NCBI GenBank assembly: GCA_029379385.1
Contig: CM055612.1
Location: 16,244,001 to 16,308,000, forward strand
Length of the DNA: 64,000 nt
Source: Quillaja saponaria
Taxonomy: Eukaryota; Streptophyta; Magnoliopsida; Fabales; Quillajaceae
Direction of reading: 5' to 3'
Shown here: positions 47,701 to 59,200 of the stretch, in pieces
How positions within the stretch are numbered: position 1 is the first letter of the stretch
Layout of the letters: each line of letters starts with the position of its first letter
Made by a program: the position numbers and the translations under genes
The notes under the pieces: model-generated
The model's database searches: none
Seen by the model: the letters and a program-made list of their open reading frames with translations, nothing else
Told to the model about the DNA's origin: nothing

Positions 47701-48595
47701 TTCATGGTGTGGCTGTTTCCTATTTGCCCAGAGAAACCCATCATAATCTACATGTTCTAAATCATATTTTTGTGAACTTAAATGAATGCAATGTCTCTCC
47801 AAGCTCACACATATACCCAATACAAGCAAAAGGAAAAAAAATGAAACTCAAAGAAAGAAAGATTTCCTCGACTAGCAAGAACTTCACAGACAAAACAAGA
47901 AAAGAAAAACAGGGCATGCCACACAAATTCCAAGCTTGTTATCCCAACCATATCCCATGACAACTTAAACAAGAGAGGAGTTGAACCTATGAAAGTCACC
48001 CATAAACAAAGGGGAAAAGAGAATAACTTTCTCGGTTGGAGCTGAAAGAGTATATGAATTTTCTAGATCAAGGAGTGAAGGTAACAGAAAGAAATATAAA
48101 CAAGAGAAAACAAAGAAGGAAACAAGTCGATGCTGAATGTGAGAAAGAGGTAGAAACAAGGCCAAGTGATAAATAGAAATGTTAAAAGTCAAAGCTTCAC
48201 TTTACATTTGTGGTGGTAATTCATCCTTAAGTTAAATCCATATATATATATATATATATATATATAATTGCTAGTTAATTTTTTATCTAAATACTTGTAT
48301 CACTTCTTAATTGAATTTCATAAATTAAATTCAGCTTCCAAATAAACCAATAGTATGACAGAAATTAATTCTTATACCACATGTATACACATACATAAAT
48401 ATTCTTCAATTTTAATACTAATATATATATATACATACTTAATTATTGTTTTATAATTCATTATATTCATAAAAAAATTTATTTATTAATACACTTTAAA
48501 TAAAATGAATTCCAAGTCCAAGTCGATCTATAATATAAGGAAAATACATTTTCTAATTTTATACATGTGTGTGTGTGAGTATATATGTATATATA
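47701..48595 (-). repeat. Possible 5' part of unit J
   Basis: On the - strand it is pyrimidine-rich and is preceded by a TTTGACTTTTAAC block (about 48184-48196), like the GTTGACTTTGAC block before the variable regions of C, H and I. This fits unit J continuing beyond inserted unit K. Open frames on either strand are low-complexity and carry no domain. A TA microsatellite lies at 48239-48267. Confidence 0.35.
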
Positions 48596-48763
48596 CTAGT
48601 GTTTATTCACTTTAAACCTAATTTGCCTAGTCAAGCAGATTATGTACGAACATTGTAAAATATATATTAAATTATCGGTGTATCACATCACTCACTTATA
48701 AACCACCAAGGACAAATGAAAATTGTGGCTAGGCAAATTAGGTTTAAAGTGAATAAACACTAG
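48596..48763. repeat. Perfect 35-bp inverted repeat with 98-bp spacer
   Basis: The left arm 48596-48630 begins CTAGTGTTTATTCACTTTAA. The right arm 48729-48763 is its exact reverse complement, ending GAATAAACACTAG. The arms are non-repetitive in composition. A TATA-rich stretch flanks both sides. The RNA could form a long hairpin. It may be a small foldback element. Confidence 0.92.
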
Positions 48764-49241
48764 CATATATATTTATAACTAAAAAATTACACAAGTTAAT
48801 TTCAAGTTACAAATCACTCCAAAATGTGGTAAAAATTAATTTTTGCATTACATGTATAAATATACTTATATATATATATATTTATAAATATATACAAGTT
48901 TTCCTCTACTTTAATTTTACTTTGTTTAAATTTTATTTATTTATTTATTTACGTAGTCCGTCAAGTTACATACAAACATTCTAAAATGTGCATTTAAAAT
49001 ATCAGGTTATGACAATATTGCACATCTAATATACAAGTATGAATTTCCATCCCTAGTACCCAGAGCAATTTAGACTCTAGATGGGTCCCAATAAACCCTA
49101 AATAGTAAATGTTAGGGGAAGAATAAATAGACAAAGGGTACATACAGTTGGGAATCTGAGAGTAAATCCTCCAATTTTAATGATTTCTTTAATCATTATA
49201 ACCAAGGGCACATAGTGAAACATTAAGTATCTATTTATCAT
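48764..49241. other. AT-rich spacer
   Basis: Short TA and TTTA repeats; no gene recognised. Confidence 0.5.
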
Positions 49242-49760
49242 TTGAAACACAGCATTATCAACACTGAGATATTAGAAAATCATAAATGTAATTGGCTCTG
49301 CAAAAGTTGGCTGGTGGATGACCCAAGGATGCAATCTAACATATGGATCGTAGTGCTCGATAACGTCTTTCAGATAAAGAGGAAGGTTAATAAAGATAAA
49401 TACGTTTTTGTTTTGAGATCCATTTATTTGAAAAAAATGATAAAACAATATCCATCCTTTGTACAACAACTATTATGATGTTAGGGTAATCATTTCCCAT
49501 CAAATAAATTTTGCATTTAGTGCCCACAAAAATTGTAAAAGGAAGAGAAGGATCTACATCTGCCATGGGTTTTAGTCAACCTAGTGAAAGTTCAAAGACA
49601 ATGCAGTGAAATCATTAATGAGTTAGAAGCTTTTTATTATAGAGCAATAAGTAAGCCGTTTAAGACACCCGAACATACTGATTCATTAACAGGTTATGTG
49701 AGTATCAATCATGAGGACCACTAAGCAATGTTTAATGGGTTACACGTTAGTATTTTTGTG
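49242..49760 (+). other. Unassigned protein-like frames
   Basis: 49242-49478 is open and contains LCKSWLVDDPRMQSNIW. About 49560-49735 contains VKVQRQCSEIINELEAFYYR and then PEHTDSLTGYVSINHED. Both look like real protein remnants, but I do not recognise them. They precede the GRF finger on the same strand and may belong to the same lost gene. Confidence 0.3.
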
Positions 49761-50250
49761 TAAAGAGCGAAATCACGGAAATGTGGAGACTTGGCATTGA
49801 GCCAACTAACAATGCATCAAAGGCCTATGCAAAATTAAACAATCGTTTCATTGAGTAGCGCTTTCTATAAGTCCCCAAGATGAGGTTCTTGAATAAGTGA
49901 GAGAAAAGCAATGAGCAAATTAGGGCATAAAATGTATCTGACCAGTTGGGTGCAAAATTACAATCAAGCCCAGATGTAATCGTTGGAAATTTATATACAT
50001 AAAAGCTCAATCGGCCTTGTGTATTTAAATTAATCCTTTTGTTCACCCTATACAAAAATCTATGATTCTACTCTACCTATACGAGGCACAATCAATTACA
50101 AAAGCATACATCTTTCAAGTTCACAGCATCAGCAATACCCTTACATTATAGATCTGCAGGTATCACACCAATATTATATAGCAGACTAACTTGAATTGAA
50201 CTATAAGCCATGTATGTGGGATTAATCGAACATAAGTTAGAAAACTTGAA

Positions 50251-50571
50251 ATGTCTTCTATTGCATTTACCCATCATAAAATGAGAATCAAATTTGAAAA
50301 TAAGAAATGTCGGTGCATTGGGAGAGTAGTTCTTAAAGTTTCTAAAACTAAGGAACACAATTCAATGTTGTTTTATATGTGCAAAGATGGGAGGTGCAAC
50401 TTCTACAATTGGTGCTATCCCATTTTCTCTCAGAATGAGAATATCGGGACATATATGGGTAATATTTGTAGAAATCAAGGCCTATGCAGTGGCGAGTTGG
50501 ACAACTTTGTCAAGTCAGAATATAGATGGGTGACCTTGATTCCAAGATTACACAGATATCTAAAGCGTTAA
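50251..50571 (+). pseudogene. GRF-type zinc finger protein remnant
   Basis: The frame contains CRCIGRVVLKVSKTKEHN, then LFYMCKDGRCNFYNWC. This is the C-x-C, then N-x-x-x-x-FY-x-C, then C-x-F-x-x-W pattern of a GRF zinc finger, a small zinc-binding module for single-stranded nucleic acid. It is common in plant transposon-derived proteins as well as in repair enzymes. The finger has one extra residue between the first cysteines and G (CRCIGR instead of CxCG). About 106 codons are open, without a partner domain. I infer a fragment of a transposon-derived gene rather than a working protein. Confidence 0.5.
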
Positions 50572-51014
50572 GCACCCAATTTGGAATGATTATGGAAATT
50601 ATTTTTAAATACTGTTGCACGATTTTAATAATTTATTTACTATTTATGTGTATCGAGAAAAATTTGAGTTATCCCTAACTTTTATTTGGGTGCATAGGGA
50701 AGTTGACCTAAATTAAACATTTGTGGGTTACAGTATTTATCGTAAAAAAATAGTTTGAGGTTTGTTTGTTAATTGGGTGACACTTTGTAGCAGGGGATAA
50801 ACTAAATGTATGTTTAACAATATTGTATACTTTACTAAAGGTGCATTACTTTGCAACAACATACATTAATCCTAAATTTAATAGATTTAAATGTAACATT
50901 AAGTTTAGAGTCTTCAGACATTGATTACATTGATAAGACAATTACATCGACATTTGAATATCTAGATTAACGAAAGATTACTAAGTGGAAAGAAGTAGTA
51001 TCTAACACTCATAC

Positions 51015-51914
51015 ACCCGACCTAGATACAATGAAGCTAATGGAAAACTTAGGAAGTGTAGAGGAGAATACTGCATTGATAAGGTGTGTTCCTTGTGATA
51101 ATGTTCAGGAGGGAACATATTTGCAAAAACTTTTTCACTCCAATATGAGTTTTTGAGAAGACAATACGTGTATTAACACAATGGCTCCACGAGATGCCCA
51201 TGCAAGTCTTAACAGGTCGCCTGAATGTGTACAAGAACGCATAGTTCCCTACTCGAACATAACTGCCTACCATGCTAAGAAAAATATCATCAACGACATG
51301 GTTGGTTATTAGCATCACAATATTAATAGGTTTACCAAATGCTTCAACCTCCCTGCAATAAAAAAAATATATATGAAAGCACGCTCCTGTTTATGACTTG
51401 GGGTGTTGGAGAACTGAGACCTAAATAGATCAGCAATAGAGTCAATTATAATGATGTGCAAAGGTAAAATTTGTCTTCCCCTTGTTAACCAACTTTTTTG
51501 TCTTCCCCTTGTTAACCAACTTTTTTGTCTTTTCAAAAATAGATATAAACCCACTAATAGAATTGACATTCTCAACGAAAATGTGATCCAGTGGGTTCCT
51601 ATGTTGTGAGGCCACATCAAAGGTAGTGACAGACATAATTTTAGAAAGATTCAATAATCGACTGGTAGGTAATTCAAAATAAGTATTAATATACAAGGAT
51701 GATGCATTAAGTCCTCCATAGGCATATAGACACTACGCACATAAAACAAATTGCAGGCAAAATAGGTCTTATCAGTGCCACATTCACCAACAACTTCTAT
51801 GATGGAATTTCCCTTAATGTCCCCTCCGAAAAATCTATTAATGATTAGGCATCCTATGGTGCATTTAGAGGATTTAGCATGAAAAGTATTGAGATTTTTA
51901 GGATAGATAGACAT
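51015..51914 (-). pseudogene. XRCC3: XRCC3 (RAD51 paralogue) pseudogene, intronless
   Basis: XRCC3 works with RAD51C in homologous recombination in the nucleus. Four - strand frames in sequence (51914-51651, 51696-51442, 51620-51315, 51318-51049) and a tail to about 51015 follow the whole ATPase domain. The family pattern starts KCTIGCLIINRFFGG. Walker A (residues 43-50) is GECGTDKT instead of GESGSGKT, losing a glycine. Then follow NPLDHIFVENVNS, Walker B (LHIIIIDSIADLFRSQF), MLITNHVVD, SWSHCVNTRIVFSKTH and the C-terminus LPKFSISFIVSRSGV. At least three frameshifts break it. It covers about 300 codons in 900 bases without introns, although plant XRCC3 genes have several, so it looks like a retrocopy. 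A 27-bp duplication adds nine codons. Confidence 0.8.
51472..51525. repeat. 27-bp tandem duplication inside XRCC3 pseudogene
   Basis: TCTTCCCCTTGTTAACCAAC and the following seven bases occur twice in a row. The length is a multiple of three and repeats KTKKLVNKG in the pseudogene frame. Confidence 0.9.
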
Positions 51915-52259
51915 ATTAGGAATTAAGAATGAAATTGGTTATAGGACACAAAGTCGTCAAGACCTAACTTGATGCTCCACACTGAGCCTAATTTAGTATA
52001 TAGGGTATGCACTATATATGTTTGAGGTAGCTTATGTGGGACTCGTCATTTGGGAGTGATCACAACCGGCAATTTTTTTTTTCATGCCAGATGGCAGCCA
52101 TCTACAAAGTGATATAAAATATCAATATTAATAGAAGATAGTTTTTCTCCCAAAGCTCAGTTATTAACTACAAAGGTTAAATCATGGTGAAAAGTGGATA
52201 GTAGGTATGTTAAATGATAGACTGGTTAGAGGCTAATGTAACCTTAGCTACCAACTTGT

Positions 52260-52869
52260 ATGCTTATATACAAACTTCTGAATATACACCTTTCAAAAAC
52301 ATTGGAGAAAAAGGCAACTGAAATAGACTCACAAAATCAAGCGAAAGCACACTCAAGCTTCACATATTCTAAGGACGACCCATTGTGCTCATTGGCTGAC
52401 TTCTTAAAGAAAGGTGGAATGAATGCCACAAACAAAAAGTGAGTGTACATGAACTATAGTTTTAGCATGTGTTTTATAATAGAAAGTTAATAAAAATGGA
52501 CTTGGTTAATAACCTTAGAATGCTTAATTTTTTTTTTAGGCCATTTGACTTTGTGGTTGGTGGAGTTCATCGACCTATATATAAAGATATGTTGGAGAAG
52601 GAATCATGCACGATGGCAAAATTCATAAGCCAGGGGCTATGAATATGTTGGCCGGGAAATGAGTATCACAGAACAATCTAAGAAACTTAATGGGGGTCAA
52701 AAGGTAATTATAATATATTTCAGATGTAACATGGAGACTAATTTTATCAAACTGGTTGTAGGGTATATGGGTTTAAAAATGAGTTTATAATGTCAGAAAT
52801 GACATATGTTGGGAGGAAGGACAAAGATGAGGCAGAACTAGATATAAGACTTGGACTGCAATGCACCAC
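52260..52869 (+). other. Three exon-like blocks of an unknown gene
   Basis: Block 1 ends at 52439 (DDPLCSLADFLKKGG, then NATNKK) at a GTGAGT donor. Block 2 starts after TTTTTTTTTAG at 52540 with PFDFVVGGVHRPIYKDMLE. It continues, after a one-base shift near 52638, as YEYVGREMSITEQSKKLNGG and ends at a GTAATT donor near 52703. Block 3 follows TTGTAG near 52760 (VYGFKNEFIMSEMTYVGRKD). The splice signals and protein-like sequence suggest a once-spliced gene, probably part of the same remnant as the Ulp1-associated domain downstream. I do not recognise the family. The frameshift suggests it is dead. Confidence 0.4.
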
Positions 52870-53397
52870 GTAAGACTTGAGTTGTGAAAAAAATAAGACA
52901 AGGCCTACTATTTACTAAATATAAATAATGTTGCATGATCCGAAAATGGGTTGAAATCGACTTAACCTTTCTATGTTCGAAACAGTCCACAACAGGACAA
53001 TAAAATAGATGGAAATGTGCCACAAAAGATCAAACCGACAAATCAAACCCATTGGACAAATAAGATTATTTACATTTAATATATATTAAAACAATCATTG
53101 AATACGTAGATGAAATGACTGGTCTATGTGCACTACTCAGCTGACGCAGTTATTTGAAAATAATAATGGCAAATAGCTTCCTACTGACAAAGTATATAGT
53201 CAAAAGTCAGTCTTGAATCCTATGATAGGGAGCGACTCCATTGGGGATGGGTTGCAAAATTGAGAAGGGGCAAAAAGTTAAATTATGTGTTAAATGATTA
53301 GCAAATATTTTTTTTTTTTTACTTACAAGTTGGAAAGTCAAGACTATAAATAATTGTTAAATGAGCAAGAAAAAATGGACAATAGAAGTAGAGTGCA

Positions 53398-53679
53398 AGC
53401 ATTTTCACTTGTGATTGAGAGTGTTAAAGATAATGGACGAAACAACTGGTACAACTAATTGGCTTTGGTGGTATATTGCACTTTTCGATTAAGAGCCTGA
53501 GGCGAGAATTATGTACATGGCTTGCTGAACATGTAGATCCAAGGAAGTATATATTAAAAATACCAGGATATGATATCCTATTATCCAAACATAATGTTAC
53601 ACATATATTGGGGATATATTTTAAAGCTAAGAGTTGTAAAAAAATTAACTACTGCAACTCTAATGTTGTCATTATGTAA
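53398..53679 (+). pseudogene. Plant transposon Ulp1-associated domain remnant
   Basis: The translation reads IGFGG, then LHFSIKSLRRELCTWLAEHV, then DPRKYILKIPGYDILL and NVTHILGI. This resembles the N-terminal region (GFG-x-L, LC-x-WL, FDP, then V-x-x-x-LG-I) of plant proteins linked to Ulp1-type proteases carried by MULEs and related elements. The protease itself is not seen. It follows the exon-like blocks on the same strand. The family match is from memory, and a plant-mobile-domain relation is an alternative. Confidence 0.45.
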
Positions 53680-53689
53680 CCAAATCAAG

Positions 53690-54264
53690 CTAAGTATAGT
53701 TAAGTGTAACTATATCCTTTACTCGGCCACTCCCATAATTCAACTCACAATCCACAAATCCAATTTTCTGATCATCTATTTCAGATGTAAAGTGAACCTT
53801 TTTTCCATTCGTTTCCTTGAGCTCAAAATCTCTACATTTTTCATCGTGCATATATAAGATGTCAGAGTTACTACTATAAAATTCATACAAGTATGAGATA
53901 TATTGGAAATTACCATTATGTGTTCATTTTAAATGAAATCCTCGAACATTTCCTCCTCCACAACTCCATATCTACAATTATTCATTTTACTCCCCACTTT
54001 GAAATCATCAGTGCCATCCTAATTGCTAGCTAATGCATCTAATCTAATCATTAAGGTTCAAATTAAATTGTACTGGCCATTCAATCAAATCAATAAATAT
54101 CAAATTAAATGGTAAATTATGTTTGTATTATCTACTACTTTGCTTCAATGCTTACATTTAAACATGTTTGTATCAACATAATGAATATTTTACAGGTCGC
54201 CTAACATGCTTGTGTATTAGCCTATAACATTTATTTTTCTTATCTGCATAGTTGATTATCAACA
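53690..54264. other. Spacer between Ulp1-like and FAR1-like remnants
   Basis: A - strand frame at 53690-53890 contains CELNYGSGRVKDIVTL but is not assignable. No terminal inverted repeat was found for the FAR1-type element. Confidence 0.35.
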
Positions 54265-56533
54265 TACCTTAGCTTTCTCTCTTCCTTTGTCCTGCCCATT
54301 CAAACCATATATTTGAACCGTATCTACCGAAGCATGAAAGAAAGCTTCTTGTGTTTTAGATGGACAAGTTACCTTGTTATGACCAAACATCCTACAATGT
54401 CCATATCGTTTATTTCTAGTTTGCTTTTTTCCATCAATTTTCTCGTGCCTTTAGACCTCACATTCAATGGATCAAGAATATTGTTTTGAGTTTTTAAGGT
54501 GTCCTTTCATATTATTAAAGTCCAAGTTATGTTTTATAAGATGATCAACCAATTTTACTAGTACACCAAGAGTATACTTGAAGCTTTGATCACTTGAACC
54601 ACCTACGGCTAACACCTCGCAGCATTTCAATCCAGTGGAACCTTGTCTTAGAAGATAAAGGATTTTATCTAGTGCTCCCTTATTCTTGCCAAACAAAGCA
54701 TCTCCCTTGGAAGTTTTCATCCACCTTGGTAGTATACATGATGCTGATATCTCTGACATATCTTCATATATCATCACAGATATTAAATGGGAACATGGTA
54801 TGCCAGTAAGCAGCAACTACAGCATAAGCGAGTGTGTCCCTATCAAACACAACATCAAACAGCAACTTAACTTTTTTTTTGTATAGAAAAATTGTAGATG
54901 CACATCCTAAACAATCGTTTAATACCCTATAACTTGCACCTTAATGCCAAACTTAATTGGTCACAAACCTTACTAAATGCTTCCTTCGTAAAAGATGAAG
55001 CTGTGCTTTACTTAATAGTAACAACTTATGATGCAATTGCCGGTTTACCATAACTAGACACGAAATTAGCATACAACTCATTATTCTTATAACATTTAAC
55101 TACCCTATCAAAATGGTGCATAAATTCAAACAGATTTTGCCTATTATGAACATAGTCCTTAATGAAGGAGTTAATTCCCTCACATCGAGAAGTAGTTGTT
55201 ACACCAGTGAAAATTTTACCCCTTAGGCATGCCATTGACCAATTAAACCTACTTTTGTACATTTTTACCACCCATGGGTGACCAGACACATCAAATTTTG
55301 CAATTGCTCTAACCTACCTTCTCTCCAACCCCTTCTAAGTTATGTCATCGAGCATTAGACCATTGAAGGCATTCATGAATTGATTATTATATATGTTTGA
55401 TTGTGCATTCCTTGACAAGTGCCAAGAGCACAGCTGATATGTAGCTTCAAGGAAAACATTTTTTTTATCTCCTACCTCATTACCACGTCCCTATCTATCA
55501 CAGCTGCAGCTGGTTTCTTACCACCTATTGCAACTTTAAGTATCTGCAATACCCAATTGTAAGTCTTAATTGTCAGACCAATTAGTAACGCACTTCCAAA
55601 AATTACTGTTTGATAATGATAGTTCACACCAAAAAATATTACAATGGGTTTATTGTAAACATTTTTCATGTACGTTGTATCAAATGCCAGTACATCGCAA
55701 AATACATGATAATTAACACAACTATGACAATCTACCCATAATATATTCCCAAGCCTTTTTCCCTCACATATAGTATATATCAAGAAAAATAAAAGATCAG
55801 TGTAACATTTGCAAATAACATAAAGCTGCTTCACTATCACTACAGAACCCACCTCACTTTACCTTACCAAAATGATTTTGCAAGTCTCTCTTAGTGAATT
55901 TCATCCATATGAAGCCACCTACTTGACCTACCATGTAATTCATTATATCTTGTCTTTATTCCATAATGCCTCATGTTATTAACTTGTTCACCATCTTCAT
56001 ATATGATACCTTTATGAGAATGCATTAAATGCCGGTGTTTAACTGCTGTGAGTGGATATGGTTGTGATTGCCTTCAAATTTTCCATTAACAGCCCATTTT
56101 TTTCAACAATGTGTCATAAACCATGAGTAAGAATGAGTGGCAAGCATAACATAGTTCAGCCTTTTCATTTCGAACACGATCAGCCCGCTTCAAGTGTTTC
56201 TTTTCCCTATAACCATAAGTAAAACATACCCAACTATGCCATATCACATTATCCTCTTCATCACATCTCTTTTGATATCTTCTAACATCAAAACCTACCA
56301 TTTTTGTATAATTATAATATAAATGCTCTACATCCACTAGGTTATCGAATTCCAAAGACTCTATCTTCATGTGTTAACACTTCCATATCTACATCATCGC
56401 CAAAACCACACTCGCATTCCAAATTCTCCACATTAATATAACTTGGTGATTCATCATATAAATTTTCACTACTTTCCTTCTCATACCATTTCACACTTAG
56501 ATTGAATATGCACTTCATTTTCCCACTGTTCAT
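54265..56533 (-). pseudogene. FAR1/FHY3-type MULE transposase pseudogene
   Basis: From the N-terminus (56533): an acidic lead, then the FAR1 DNA-binding region (LEFDNLVDVEHLYYNYTKMV, GFDVRR, WVCFTYGYREKKHLKRADR). Then come KHRHLMHSHKGII and MRHYGIKTRYN. The MULE transposase core is at 55472-55852 (LGNILWVDCHSCVNYHVF, DVLAFDTTYMKNVYNKPIVI, FFGVNYHYQTVIFGSALL). The block at 55026-55289 holds FTGVTTTSRCEGINSFIKDY. The SWIM-finger end is at 54472-54816 (GIPCSHLISVM), and a C-terminal knuckle (YGHCRMFGHNKVTCPSKTQ) lies near 54370. Domain order matches full FAR1-type proteins, but several frameshifts and stops break the frame. Host FHY3/FAR1 genes share this origin; the decay and TE context favour a transposon copy. 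Confidence 0.85.
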
Positions 56534-57130
56534 TTCTTCCTATTCAAATAATAATAACTATTAATTAAGCTTAATTCTTAATTTAATAACACAAAACAAA
56601 CAATACATATATAAATATTAATTCACATTCATATCCCATTGTTTACCTAAAGCTACTTACTTTAAACAAGTAATAACTTTCGACCTCTCTGATTTAACCA
56701 ATTTCTAATGTTATGGCGACGTCTTGCCAGTTGCACTATATCAAACCTACTTTGAGGCAAACTGCTCAAACTTAAACTAATTACCACCAATATACATAAT
56801 TGGATAGTTAAAAAATAAATAAAGGGCTTGCCCATAATTTGACAGGCCCCCGGGGCATAGAGGAAAATTATTTTAACTCAGTTCATAGGCTCTACCTAAC
56901 TAAATAAATGCATTATGAACCGGTAATGGGTATTATGCTACCCGTGACCGTCGGTCACCAATGGATTGAATTAATTTCCTTGCGTATGGATGAATTATAT
57001 AAGTCATGCTTTTACACCATAATTACACCCCCTTTAGCCCTTCGCACATAACCAGAACCTCAGTAACAACCTGATTATTGCATTTAACTAAACGTTGATC
57101 TAGGATTACTTAAGGTCAACTCGAACTTCA
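56534..57130. other. Spacer, partly GC-richer block
   Basis: AT-rich, then a block near 56826-56960 with GACAGGCCCCCGGGGCATAG. It may be the non-coding 3' end of the gypsy remnant, which reads leftward. No LTR pair or TIR was found. Confidence 0.35.
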
Positions 57131-59200
57131 CCAATTGAGTTATGTCGGGCATGCAAGTGATGTCAGACCATGATATTAGCACCAAACTTCTTCTTTAGAC
57201 ATGAAACATGAAAGACTGGGTGTATTTTAGATCTTGTTGGAAAATCAAGATGATAAGCAATTGGGCCTATGCGTTCAATCACCTTAAAAGGCTTATAGCA
57301 TCATGGTGATAACTTCATAAAGGCGCGTATGTTAACAGACACTTGCCTATATGGTTGTAGCCTAAGGTGCACCCAATCACCAACTACAAACTCGTGCTCA
57401 CTACGATGCTTGTCTGCTTGTTTTATACTAAGGTAGCGAGAAGATTATGCTTGAGAAGTTGCAGTATTTGATTTATGCCATGTAATTCACGATCTACTTG
57501 GTTTACATTTGAAGAACCTCGAGTGTATGCAACAATAGCAGGGGGAGGCTTACTAAAGACTACCTATGTCATTTAGTTGAAGAGTGGTAAATGGTATTCT
57601 ACCACCATGCAGTCCAAGGTAGCCATCGAATCCATTCTTTGGCCTATCACTAGTGAAGCATAGTAGATAATTTTCCAGGCAATGGTTAAAAACTTCTGTG
57701 TTTCCCATTAGTTTGAGATTGATATATAATGCTCATGTTTGATTAAGTACCATGCAGATGGAAAAAAACCTTTCAAAAATTAGAAGTAAAAAAATGTGTC
57801 ACGATCACTCACAACAGACTAGGATATTCAATGCAACTTACCAATACTAACAACAAAAATTTAGGCAATGACAAATGAAGTAAAAGGATAAGCAACTGCA
57901 TAAAAATAAGCATACTTCGAGAATCGATGCACTACCACAAGGATTGTACTATTACCTTATGATAGTGGTAATCTGTCCACAAAAACCATGGATATATCAA
58001 TCCATATATTTTCTAGAATGGGCAACGGCTGAAGAATGCTTAGACTTGCTATAGATTCTTATTTGTTCTGCTAGCAAACCACACATTCAATAACAAATTT
58101 CTCTGTCTCCTTTTTTATTCCCATCCAATAGAACACTTGCAAAAAAATTTGGAACTATGTAGGAAGCCTGATGATTAACTATGGAAGAAGCATGAAACTC
58201 ATGTAATATAGCTTCCTTGTGAAAAAGTTTAGTTGCCAAGACAATTCTTCCTCTATATCGCAAGTCTACTGTGTGCCAAATATAATGAAAACATAACTTA
58301 GATCCTCCTAAAGTCGTTTAATAGTAACTTATGCTTCAAAAATCTTTAACCATTCTTTCTGGATTTGATCAATTAAAGTTGGCACGTGAAGGTATTGAGA
58401 TGGCTGTCAATTCAGCATGTTCTGAAATGCAAGACAATGCATCTGCTACTACATTTTTAATACCTTTCTTGTACACAATTTCATAATCATAACCAATCAA
58501 CTTTCTTACCCATTTTTGTTGCTCGACTATTGTAACCCGGATATGATGTTCTAGGAAGTACTTCAAGCTTTTATGGTTAATAATTTGGAAATGATGACCA
58601 GTTAGGGAATGTCTCCACTTCTTAACTACATGAATAATGGCAAGCATCTCATTGTCTTAAACAGATAAACTACGTTGTGTTAGGATAGAGCCTTACTAGT
58701 AAAAGTGAGAGGGTGATCTTATTGGACCAGGATAACTCCAATGCCTATACTAGAAGCATCTGATTCAATGACAAATAATTTAGTAAAATTTAGTAGAGTA
58801 AAAACGAGTGTGGTGGCCACGACATGCTTCGGCTTCACCACTCCACTTAAATGGATATTTCTTCAATAGTGTTGGCAATGGTCCATTAATTAACCTAAAA
58901 GATATAACTAAGAACTTGCATCGTAATAGCTATTTATCTTTAATAGTGCAACTATTTAGTGCCATGTAGTCAACACGCAAAAGCCAGGTAACGTCTTTCT
59001 TTTGTACACCAAGTGATGTATTTCTTTAGCATGAGTAAAACTAGAGAAGAATAAGGCCTAACACTAGGCCTAATGAATCTTGAATGTAACTTCTCCATGA
59101 ATATTTACTCAATCTCTGCCTTTTGAATATGAGAATAACAATACGAACGAACATTAGTTAGAGCAATATCTGGCATTAAAGGAATACCATGATCATGCAG
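57131..59200 (-). pseudogene. Ty3/gypsy pol remnant (RT end, RNase H, integrase)
   Basis: Read on the - strand: the end of reverse transcriptase has KYPFKWSGEAEA near 58860. RNase H (58369-58647) has NEMLAIIHVVKKWRHSLTGH, then HKSLKYFLEHHI, QQKWVRKLIGYDYEIVYKKG and VVADAL. The integrase core near 57.85-58.08 kb has LQPLPILENIWIDIS, then VFVDRLP and TILVVVHRFSKYAYF. The integrase C-terminus (57.13-57.42 kb) has VVGDWVHLRLQPYRQ, then KPFKVIERIGPIAYHLDF and IHPVFHVSCLKKKFGA. The order RT, RNase H, integrase is Ty3/gypsy. The catalytic Asp of the usual SMDF motif is Val here, and many stops and frameshifts occur. gag, protease and LTRs are not seen. Confidence 0.87.

Noticed and set aside
48596..48763. 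Helitron end suggested by hairpin and CTAG
   Set aside because: Helitron 3' ends have a short hairpin a few bases before CTRR and lack long inverted repeats; here the arms are 35 bp with a 98-bp loop and no ATC start was found.
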